A stretch of 64,000 nt of DNA from Panicum virgatum (Eukaryota; Streptophyta; Magnoliopsida; Poales; Poaceae), in the NCBI RefSeq assembly GCF_016808335.1, contig NC_053146.1, positions 8,935,015-8,999,014 of the forward strand, written 5' to 3'. The position numbers and the translations under genes were made by a program. This document shows positions 55,641-64,000 of the stretch, in pieces. The notes under the pieces were generated by a model. It was not told the origin of the DNA, did not search any database, and was given only the letters and a program-made list of their open reading frames with translations. How positions within the stretch are numbered: the stretch's first letter is position 1; every line of letters begins with the position of its first letter.

Positions 55641-56326
55641 CTAATCAAGTCATAATCGGTCAAGTCTAGGCCCGATAAACACTTGATGTTGTTATGTGCA
55701 CCAACGAACTCGAAATCGGCGGTACTAATGAAGGAAGAGGCATCACCATGCACAACCTCAATTTCATCGCCGATCCACTGAATAAGAAACTGGTGCAAGA
55801 AAGATGGTACACATTGATTGGAATGAATCCAATCATGTCCAAGTATGAGGTTAAAGTTATCTTGCACCTCGGAGATGAAGAACGATGTAGAAACCGTCTT
55901 GCTCCCAACAGTCAACTCCATTGAAGCAACCCCCTTGGCACCAATAGGATCACCTCCTCCGACGCCGCTGACCATCATGTTTGTCTTGATGAGTTCTTCG
56001 TCCGTCCCGCTGAGCTTCTTGTAGAGTGAATAGGGCATCAAGTTCACAATTGCCCCACTGTCCACGAGCATACGAGAAACTGGCTTCCCGTTGATGTGCC
56101 CCCTCACGTAGAGAGCCTTCAAGTGGTTATCCGAATCTTTGGGCTTCCGAAATATAGCTTCGTGGGGCCCAAAATCTAGATGTGCCGTCTCCTCCTCCGG
56201 AATTGCCCAATAATCATCAGAAAAACGCACAACATTGATCTCCATGCTTGTGCATTCCGGAGAAGCCTCGTAGTCCTCCAACTCCTCATCCTCTGCTGCC
56301 AAGGAAGCTGCTAGAACCTCTGACAT
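55571..56326 (-). pseudogene. Tat aspartic protease region
   Basis: Minus strand. Protease motif MLVDSGAIVNLMPYSLYKKL, followed by the LGHDWIHSNQCVPSFLHQ region typical of Gypsy protease-RT linkers. It overlaps the RT frame by about 70 bp through a small indel near 55600. Confidence 0.8.
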
Positions 56327-57015
56327 ACCAGTGGCCGAAGTGGAGACAATCTCTTGGGCCTTCTGCTCCTACTCAGGGTCGACGGTCTGACCGGTTGCTC
56401 TGAGCGGTCAGACCGGTCCGGGGCACCGGTCTGACCGGTCGGCTGGAGCGATCCAACCGGTCCAATGGGCTGATCAACTGCCTTGACCCGCTACATCTTG
56501 CCTTGAGGGAACCTTGGTCTGCACTCATCAAATATTTCAACCCTCAACTTCTCCGCCTCCTTTTCCTTCTATTCTTGGCGGCGACGACGCTGCAACCTCC
56601 TCTTCTGAGTGTATGTCAACCCCGGCGGGCACCACCTAGGCTGGAAGTACTTCTCCTTGTCTTGGTCCTTGAGGTTGCTGCTGCTGGCCTCGTAATCATT
56701 GGCCAACACAAGCTTCTGAGAAACATTGACCGGTTTCTCAACGATCACCGATCCCTCTTGTGCATCTTGAGCTTTTCCCTTTCCGTCTTCAACTTGCACA
56801 ACCTTTGCAGCTGGAGCCTTCTTAGAATCAACTTGCATCGGCACTGATTCGCCCTTCTTCTCTTTGACGTGGTACTCTTGGCGTACAGGATGAAACTGGG
56901 CCGGTCTCTGCTGAGACCGGTCTGACCGGTCGGGGTGGACCGGTCTGACTGGTCTAGGGTTTTGCCCCTGACCAGATTCGTGCTGACCCAATCGGTCGTA
57001 AACCGGCTGCCTCAA
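56327..57015 (-). pseudogene. Tat gag-protease linker region, degraded
   Basis: Minus-strand open pieces rich in Gln/Arg/Lys (RRLQRRRRQE, VDSKKAPAAKVVQVEDGKG) with two clusters of the GACCGGTC motif (56383-56463 and 56905-56962). Part of the long gag-pol linker of this element; no catalytic motif. Confidence 0.6.
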
Positions 57016-57051
57016 CTTGTCAAGTACAGGTCCTCTGGAGCTTCCCTCCCC

Positions 57052-58002
57052 CTAGAAGTGTGGTGGATACGGCATCGGATAGCATTGCATCCAAAATCCT
57101 CCGTTCTCCCATGCGGAAAACTGAGAATCCGACGCCGGTGGAGCCCATGGCATTGTAGCATACATCGGCTGTGTCTGCTGAGGAAGAAACAAGGTAACCA
57201 CATCATCCCTGCGCTTGCTTGATTCTCCCCTAGGAGATGAAGGTGCGCCTTGACACGGAGGTGACCTCGGTCTCTTTTTTAGGGGCCGATCATTTCGAAC
57301 GGCCTTTGAGTACTTGTTCAACAATTGTCCAAAGGTGGGCTTCTGATTTGCAACCCTGCCTTGCACCTTTGGCTGATTAGTCTTCCATGTACCCACTTTC
57401 GAAAGCTTCGATTTGAATGTCTGGGGCTGACCACCAGGGCGGTCTGACCGGCTGTCAGGACCGGTCTGACCGATCTGACCGGTCAGAGAAACCGGTCTGA
57501 CCAGTCTCGACTGAGCAGCAGACCGGTCGCCTGAAGAAGAACCCTCTTGCCCCCCGAGTGTGTGAGGCTTAAGTATGATCCTCATATTCTTTTTTCCATC
57601 AGGAGTCTTCTCCTGAATCACCTCTCTAGCCAGAATCTTGTTATCAACAGTCAATGGACTGTCATCCCCAATGATCACATTTTTGTATTTTGCTCCTTCG
57701 GCTTGATTCGGCCGAATCCGCACCTTTGCATTATTGAGATCAATGGTATGAACTGGGGACGGAGCTTTATCTATCTTCATCTCCGGAAAGATCAATCGTC
57801 CTTCATTTATGGCCGATTGTACCTGTCGACGAAACACATTACAATCATTAGTCGCATGAGATGAAGAATTATGAGATTTGCAAAAAGCGCGCCGTTTTAA
57901 CTCCTCAAGCGGCGGTATAACATGAGTAATTTTCAAATGCCCAAGACGTAATAATTCATCAAAAATGCGATCGCACTTGGACACATCAAAGGTAATCTTC
58001 AT
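57052..58002 (-). pseudogene. Tat gag C-terminal part
   Basis: Minus-strand 316-codon frame: FDELLRLGHLKITHVIPP, then a Cys/His region (FCKSHNSSSHATNDCNVFRR) characteristic of Tat-type gag. A basic, Ser/Pro-rich tail follows, with inserted GACCGGTCA-derived repeats at 57438-57530. Confidence 0.75.
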
Positions 58003-58387
58003 CTCCTCTTGCCGATTCTTTTGAGTCGGCTTAAGAGACGTACAAGTAGATGGTTTGGCCGAGGCGGGCCAAACAAACTCAGCAGCATATACCTCTTTGT
58101 CCTCATCGTCCGATGAATCGGAATCATATTCAACAATGTGAGTGTTTGAACGATGAGACTTGTAGGTATCCTTTTCTTTTCTAAATTTAGTTTTTTTGAC
58201 TCAATGCCTTAGCCTGAAGCTGATTTATAGAAAAAAAACTCGAACCGTCAAGCTTCTCTCTATAGCTAGAACGTAAACCCGCAAGAGCCAAATCAACCAA
58301 ATCTTTTTCAGAAAGTGACAAATTAAAGCACCGGTTCTTAATATCTTTAAATTTCTTAAAATACTCTTAGATAGACTCATCTCTACC

Positions 58388-59056
58388 CTATCTAACCGAT
58401 GTCAAATCCGTCAACTTAGTTTCGTTATCCCCATTATAAAAATGATCATGAAACTTCTGTTCTAATTCATTCCAAGAACAAATTGAGTTAGGAGTTAACG
58501 AAGAAAACCAAGAAAAAGTCGTTCCAGTCAAAGATAAAGAAAACATGCGAACGCATAAAGATTTGCTAGAACCGACTTCTCCAAGTTGAGCAATATATTG
58601 GCTAATATGCTCCCAAGTAGATTGGTTATCATCACCGCTAAACTTGACAAAATCGGGAACACGCCAACCAGTGGGGTAGGGAATCAAATCAAAAGCATCG
58701 ACATACAGCCTACGATATAGCCGACTCCTACCCGCAACAAAGCCCGATTTTTCTTTAAACATATCGGCTAGATCCTCTTTCATTCTAGCAAGATCGGCCT
58801 CATATTTACCCGTGGTTGTTTGGCCTAAACGATGTGTCGTAGGATCAGTAGTGGACATCGTTTGTGCGGCATACTGCGGATTGGCCCTAAACCAATCATC
58901 CCAAACATCCTTGGGCAACAGTGGAGGAAAAGGTGGTTTACCGTATGACTTCGTCGTATACGGCGGCACAAACTCCGCCAATTCTCGCTCCAGGCTATAA
59001 TAAGCCAAAACAGGAGGAGACGTGACTTGTGGCTGTGACGCAGAACCGAGCACCAT
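58388..59056 (-). pseudogene. Tat gag central part (retrotransposon gag domain)
   Basis: Minus-strand 222-codon frame with PTGWRVPDFVKFSGDD, WEHISQYIAQLGE and FSLSLTGTTFSWFSSLTPN, the conserved retrotransposon gag domain. Stops between 58200 and 58388 separate it from the C-terminal part. The N-terminal side is broken by a motif cluster (59056-59137). Confidence 0.8.
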
Positions 59057-59210
59057 GGCACCGGTCTGACCGGTCCGCCCGCCGGGGCACCGGTCTGACC
59101 GGTCGGTGCGACCGATCTGACCGGTTCGGCCCTGGACGGCCGAACTGAGCCCGGCGGGGGTGTTTGTCCCACGAAGTAATTCGGCGGCATACCATACTGA
59201 TAATTCTCTG

Positions 59211-59654
59211 CTAGTGCGGCTGAAAGACTAGGTTAGGAGGAAAAGTGGAATAATCATTGACAGTCTTCTTCCCCTTGTTTTGCATACTCAAGTTGATAAG
59301 CATATCTTGTGTAAACTTTTGCGACTGCTCGAATTGACTCAGAAAGGCATCGTCAAACTGCTTGATAGAATTGAAGGTAAAACTTACTTCGCTAAGAGTG
59401 GAAGCAAATGAAGCAGCAGCTGTAGCCATAGTAGATGGGTTCGGTGGCGGTGTGAACGTAGGCATCTTGAACTCTTCCTTCTTGAACACGCCTTGCCGAG
59501 TCTTCCCGAAGTATGCAAGCAATCTATTCTTGGCATCCTCTTGTTCCTTCTGGAACGCAGCCTCGAATTTCTTGCGCGTCTCCTCAGGTATGTTTTCATA
59601 CTTGATGTCGATGGGAGTCGCATCTACCTTGGGGTCAACCTTATCACCGGCCAT
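59211..59654 (-). pseudogene. Tat gag N-terminal part
   Basis: Minus strand. The likely start is ATG at 59654 (MAGDKVDPKV), 24 bp after the primer site. The frame runs through IPEETRKKFEAAFQKEQE and a Pro-rich stretch to a stop at 59211. An upstream in-frame ATG at 59726 lies in the LTR and is unlikely to be used. Confidence 0.7.
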
Positions 59655-59677
59655 TGCGCCCGATGAACCCAGATCTT

Positions 59678-59695
59678 TCCCCAGTAGAGTCGCCA
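59678..59695 (-). promoter_or_regulatory. Tat primer binding site
   Basis: The minus strand reads TGGCGACTCTACTGGGGA, starting a few bases after the 5' LTR. It begins with the TGG complementary to tRNA CCA. The form resembles the site reported as tRNA-Arg-primed for Ogre-like Tat elements; the tRNA identity is from memory and unverified. Confidence 0.6.
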
Positions 59696-59702
59696 AAAAG
59701 TA

Positions 59703-60222
59703 TGTTAACGCAAGATTGGTCAACACACAAGTGCTAGAACGCGCAGGATCGCAACGATTGCAACCGGACGAAGTCCCCAGGCGACCGGTCAGACCGGTCG
59801 CGCCAACCGGTCAGACCGGTTGGGCGCAGAGAGCTTCGCGAAGACCTAAAACCTCAAGCTCGGGAGGGACCCCGTCGGAGCTCGAAGATCTAGGGTTGTC
59901 TTGAGGTCGGCAAGCCACCCAAGACGCCCTTGAATGCCGTCGAGACGAGCAAAGAACAGCACGAGGTTGAAAAGCTAGGATTTGGAGAAAAATAGAAAAA
60001 TAGTAGATTGATTGATTCGATTGGGTAGAAGGACCTCAATCGGCCGTGGTCTTTATATTTATAGGCCGGGGAAGACATACCCCTTCCAAATTGAGTTACA
60101 AATGGATTTCATAATTCAAACCCTAATTCTACTCGGACTGCACAGGACCAGACCGGTCTGACCAGTCGGCCCGACCGGTCAGACCGGTCGGCCTTCGGCA
60201 ATGCCAAATTTGGCTGCCAACA
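59703..60222 (-). repeat. 5' LTR of the Tat element
   Basis: 520 bp, in minus orientation TGTTGGCAGCC to GCGTTAACA. It is about 20 bp longer than the 3' LTR because it carries an extra GACCGGTC unit near 60160-60190. The minus-strand TATA box is at about 60052-60063. The outer flank is GGATC (60223-60227). Confidence 0.88.
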
Positions 60223-61054
60223 GGATCATGTATCATGATTCAAAATTTTCTTGCCGTCGGTGAAAGCAGGAGCACCAGCTCTGGTAGCCCTGGTCGCTAA
60301 AGGGCGCGTAAGACGCAGACAGTCGCCGATGCTCTGAACAATAGGAGCTGATTCAGGCAAATCAGCGGGGGAGATAGGGGGCGCTCCCGGTGCAGGCGAT
60401 GCAATGAGCCGAATACCTGCTTCTTTGTGAGGCAGTGAACGACGACTTGGCCCTGCAGCACGATGTCGACTTCTTCACATGGACTGCAGCCTGAAATATG
60501 TCAGCCCCCAGACCTGCACATCACCTACGTACCTCGATCAGTAAGCACCAGCCTCAAAGTCCAGCAGAGTGGATAAGCCTCCGCACACAGACAATAACGA
60601 CCCGTAGGAGGCGCTTGCTGTTTACATGACCGATCGAGTATGGACAATGTCTGAAAGAAATATGGCTCAAATCACTCAGGTGAGTGATAGCTTTTCCCTA
60701 AGAATAAAACATACACAACACACTACATCATCGTTGCCTAGCGTGGAAGCAAAACTGCCCACAGCTCCAACAATGCCGGCCGTGACAAAAGCAGCATAGC
60801 AGCCAGTCAAACGTGCAGGAGCGCTATGATGGATCATCCATAGCAAACGGATCAGCATGCAATGCATGGTCAAAAAATCAGACTTCTCCAGGAAACAACA
60901 ACAACAATTGTTCCAGCAGAGCCGTCTCAGCTTGACCTTTTGACTGGACGGACGTCAGAAAAAAAAAGTCAAGCCCATGATGCTCTAGGGGTTGCATCGT
61001 AGGCTCAAGATATTTGTCTCCTCCGATCCTCACGCCACAAATAATTAACACACC
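60223..61054. other. Region between the Tat element and the lectin kinase
   Basis: The first 300 bp hold minus-strand gene-like stretches: an exon-like piece at about 60455-60530 (CEEVDIVLQGQVVVHC, then a GTATTC donor) and a frame with PADLPESAPIVQSIGD and LATRATRAGAPAFTDG at about 60235-60430. These may be remains of the gene hit by the Tat insertion. The part nearest the kinase (60530-61054) should contain its promoter; no clear TATA box is seen. Confidence 0.35.
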
Positions 61055-63079
61055 ATGAAGATGGCGAAGCACACGGTCTTCCTCTTCCAGCTGATCATCA
61101 GTCTTAGCGTCGCGGTCGCCAGCGGCGGCGATGATGCCCGGTTCGCCTACCCGGGCTTCGCCGGCGCTAACCTCACCCTCGACGGCAACGCCACCGTCAC
61201 GCCGGACGGGCTGCTGGTGCTCACCAGCCGCAAGACCAACCTCAAGGGCCACGCGTTCCACCCGGCCCCGCTGCCGTTCCGCGCGCCGTCGGGCAAGGCG
61301 CGCTCCTTCGCGGCCTCCTTCGTGTTCGCCATCGTCTCCGACTACACCGACTTCAGCGCCCACGGCATGGCCTTCGTCGTGGCCCCGAGCACGGGCTTCG
61401 CCGCCGCCGCGCTGCCGGCCGGGTACCTGGCCCTCCTCAACGTCCAGAACAACGGCAACGCGAGCAACCACCTCTTCGCCGTCGAGCTCGACACCACCCA
61501 GAACACCGACTTCCAGGACATCAACTCCAACCACGTCGGCATCGACGTCAACGACCTGCACTCGGTGCAATCCTACCCTACAGGCTACTACGACGCCGGC
61601 GTCTTCAGGAACCTGTCCCTCTTCAGCCGGGAGCCGATGCAGGTGTGGGTGGAGTACGACGGCGACACCGGCCGGATCGATGTGACCTTGGCACCCGCCG
61701 GAGTGGCCAAGCCGGCGAGGCCGCTGGTCTCGGCCACCTACGACCTCTCGCCGGTGCTCACGGAGGAATCATACGTCGGCTTCGCATCGGCGACCGGTGG
61801 GATCAACTCAAGACACTACGTGCTCGGCTGGAGCTTCGCCCTGGATGGTGGCCCTGCTCCAGCCATTGACATCACCAAGCTGCCTAAGCTACCTCGTTTT
61901 GGGCCCAAGCCTCGTTCAAAGCTCCTGGAGATCCTCCTGCCAATAGCCACCGCAGCGGTTGTCATCACTACCGCCACCGTCGCAGCTCTTCTCGTGCTGA
62001 GAAAGCTGAGGTACGCCGAGCTGCTTGAAGAGTGGGAGCTCGAGTTCGGCCCGCACCGGTTCGCGTTCAGGGATCTGTACCATGCAACTGACGGGTTCAA
62101 GACCAAGCATCTGCTTGGTGCTGGAGGATTCGGGAAGGTGTACAGAGGAGTTCTTGCCAAGTCTAAGATGGAGGTAGCTGTGAAGAGGATTTCTCACGAG
62201 TCAAGGCAAGGGATGAGGGAGTTCATCGCTGAGGTTGTCAGCATCGGCCGCCTTCGGCATCGTAACCTGGTACAACTACTTGGCTATTGTAGAAGAAAAG
62301 GGGAGCTCCTTCTGGTCTACGAGTACATGCCGAATGGCAGCCTGGATAAGTATCTCTACTGTGAAGAGAACAAGCCGATGCTTGGTTGGCCTCAAAGATT
62401 CAGTATCATCAAAGGTGTAGCGTCCGGCTTGCTCTACATCCACGACAAGTGGGAGAAGGTTGTGATTCACCGGGATATCAAGGCGAGCAACGTGCTCCTG
62501 GACAGCGAGATGAACGGGCGCCTTGGTGACTTTGGGCTTGCGAGGCTGTACGACCATGGCACCGACCCACAAACCACACACGTCGTCGGCACCATGGGCT
62601 ACTTAGCTCCCGAGCTAGTACGCACCGGTAAGGCATCCAAGCTCACGGATGTGTTCGCGTTCGGTGCTTTCCTTCTTGAGATGGTTTGTGGGCGAAGGCC
62701 GGTGAACGCTGACGCTCAGGACAAGCAAGAAATGCTAGTGGACTGGGTTCTTGAGCACTTGCACAAAGGATCTCTCACCGAGACAGTGGACGCAAGGTTG
62801 CGAGGTCAGTACAATGTTGATGAGGCATGCCTAGTGCTCAAGCTAGGGTTGCTGTGCTCCCACCCTTACACGAACGTAAGGCCACACCTGCAGCAAGTCA
62901 AGCAGTACCTCGACGGAGCGACACCGCTGCCGGATCTGCAGGCCACCACGAATGTTGATGTGAGCTTTAGTACGATGGCTCTGATGCAGAACAATGAAGG
63001 GTTCGATTCGTATGTCATGTCCTTTCCATCATCAGCCGGAAGCGTTGACACTATGTCCTCCATCGCAGGTGGAAGATGA
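61055..63079 (+). CDS. L-type lectin receptor-like kinase (LecRK), intact
   Basis: A single-exon 674-aa plasma-membrane receptor kinase. Residues 1-24 form a signal peptide. About 28-265 are a legume-lectin domain with the VELDTTQN and SNHVGIDVN metal/sugar-site strands and VGFASATGG near its end. About 291-317 are the membrane helix, and about 348-625 the Ser/Thr kinase. All kinase landmarks are present: P-loop GAGGFG (355-360), Lys377, HRD (472-474, an RD kinase), DFG (492-494) and GTMGYLAPE. The layout and juxtamembrane sequence resemble clade IV LecRKs, which are linked to defence and extracellular signalling; the ligand is unknown. The ATG at 61055 was chosen as the first in frame; a second at 61061 would shorten the signal peptide by two residues. 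The strong third-position G/C of the lectin half is normal for grass genes. Confidence 0.95.
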   Translation: MKMAKHTVFLFQLIISLSVAVASGGDDARFAYPGFAGANLTLDGNATVTPDGLLVLTSRKTNLKGHAFHPAPLPFRAPSGKARSFAASFVFAIVSDYTDFSAHGMAFVVAPSTGFAAAALPAGYLALLNVQNNGNASNHLFAVELDTTQNTDFQDINSNHVGIDVNDLHSVQSYPTGYYDAGVFRNLSLFSREPMQVWVEYDGDTGRIDVTLAPAGVAKPARPLVSATYDLSPVLTEESYVGFASATGGINSRHYVLGWSFALDGGPAPAIDITKLPKLPRFGPKPRSKLLEILLPIATAAVVITTATVAALLVLRKLRYAELLEEWELEFGPHRFAFRDLYHATDGFKTKHLLGAGGFGKVYRGVLAKSKMEVAVKRISHESRQGMREFIAEVVSIGRLRHRNLVQLLGYCRRKGELLLVYEYMPNGSLDKYLYCEENKPMLGWPQRFSIIKGVASGLLYIHDKWEKVVIHRDIKASNVLLDSEMNGRLGDFGLARLYDHGTDPQTTHVVGTMGYLAPELVRTGKASKLTDVFAFGAFLLEMVCGRRPVNADAQDKQEMLVDWVLEHLHKGSLTETVDARLRGQYNVDEACLVLKLGLLCSHPYTNVRPHLQQVKQYLDGATPLPDLQATTNVDVSFSTMALMQNNEGFDSYVMSFPSSAGSVDTMSSIAGGR

Positions 63080-64000
63080 AATATGGATTGAGAGTACTGT
63101 GGACTTCCATATATTACGTTGAGATCATACTGCTTGCAGAAATTCAGTTAGCTATGTAAAATATCATGTAACAGAACATGAAAAAAGGTGAAGTGATTAA
63201 TAGTACTATTTTGGAGTCATGTCCAACGGAGACATCCAGAGGCACCAGTGCGTTATCAAATCCTAAGGCGTGATAGTAATGTGAAGAGAGGCAGAGGGGA
63301 AAGTTGAAATTGATATGAGAGGAGGCAATAAAAAAGACGCTTGAAGGATGAAATGTACTGAAAGGTTTATCCTTGAATAATAGGATTGCATGGAAAACAG
63401 ACGAGCCTGAAGCACTGAATGTGGACCTCTTGTTGGGTTTCAATTCTAACCTACCCCAACTTGCTCCTCGGAATGAAAATCTTTGTTGTTTTTGTTTCTG
63501 TTGATTAATATATAGTACTATTTAGCAGAGCAAAAAGCACACTCGTTTGAGGTATATGCCATGTGACAAAGGGGAGACTTCATTAATTAATTTGAAAACG
63601 AAACACAAACATCAAAGTCATGTCAGGCAGACAAGTAGTAATTCGATGGCATTATTGATGTCATTGACAGTTGAGAAGAGGAACGTAGAACAAGATATTC
63701 TACTTATTACTAGCTAGGTAGAATGCAAAGGCCATACATTGGTACCGAGGGCCGTGGAAATATTGCACAAAGAGATATTTAGTCAGAGATATTAGCAGAA
63801 GTTTCTTTCCATAAATCAATTGAAGGCATGGCGTCAAACCGACTGTTGTCCTGAAAAGGACAAATGAGGTTAAAGATTTTAAAAAACACTGTTTGATCCG
63901 TCTAAAAAATATTTGATTATTAGGTTCCACATACTAGACCAATATTATTGATGCTAAGGACAGCGTGTTGAAAGGGAGGCAGGATGATGCATGTACAAAG
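63080..64000. other. 3' flank of the lectin kinase
   Basis: AT-rich 3' UTR and intergenic DNA. No gene, no complete transposable element and no clear polyadenylation signal can be assigned with confidence. Confidence 0.5.

Noticed and set aside
61131..61685. 184-codon plus-strand frame overlapping the lectin domain, and long minus-strand frames at 60878-61570
   Set aside because: Ser/Thr/Arg- or Gly/Val-rich shadows caused by the very high third-position GC of the lectin coding sequence; no domain.

Overview
This window is nuclear DNA of a grass (Poaceae), probably panicoid. The evidence is the grass LTR-retrotransposon lineages, the GC-rich single-exon lectin receptor kinase and the grass-type plastid rps15 fragment; the species cannot be read from the sequence. 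Two host genes sit at the edges. At the left, on the minus strand, is the 5' part of a D-isomer-specific 2-hydroxyacid dehydrogenase gene (1068-1806, three coding exons; the rest would lie left of the window). At the right, on the plus strand, is an intact L-type lectin receptor-like kinase (61055-63079, 674 aa).

Almost everything between them (4139-60222, 56 kb) reads as one nested stack of LTR retrotransposons. The outermost layer is a minus-strand Ty3/Gypsy Tat-lineage element. Its 5' LTR is at 59703-60222 and its 3' LTR at 4139-4637, with near-matching 5-bp flanks (GGATC/GAATC). Inside its broken integrase lie older fragments (5387-13728) and a plus-strand Gypsy element, G1 (13729-16385, 49162-49944 and 51635-52767). 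A SIRE-like Copia element is inserted in G1's LTR (TSD GCAGC). Its 5' LTR was then split by two further insertions: a minus-strand non-coding LARD with a tRNA-Asp primer site (16693-26566, TSD ACATG/ACAAG) and a complete Tekay/Del-type chromovirus (27517-39395, TSD TGGGA). LTR-pair divergence counted by eye falls in nesting order: about 5% (Tat), 2% (Copia), 0.8% (LARD) and 0.3% (Tekay).

The main oddities are as follows. (1) A 783-bp block of G1 is present twice (15603-16385 and 49162-49944). The second copy is fused to the Copia element's second ORF and followed by what looks like a solo Copia LTR, implying an unequal or illegitimate exchange. (2) The 3351-bp Tekay LTRs contain a small three-exon reading frame with a GC-AG intron and a hairpin before the last acceptor. 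An unrelated long LTR at 11763-13728 has the same layout. (3) Several elements each carry their own dispersed short motif spread through LTR, spacer and coding parts: GACCGGTCAGACCGGTC in Tat, CACCGGTTAAACCGACG in Copia and TCGAGTACT in the 5780-10080 element. (4) A plastid rps15 fragment with a one-base deletion lies downstream of the third dehydrogenase exon, probably in an intron.

The Tekay element is the only one with an unbroken polyprotein, but its gag zinc knuckle has lost the first cysteine. Tat and Copia polyproteins are broken by stops and frameshifts, and are described here without reconstruction.
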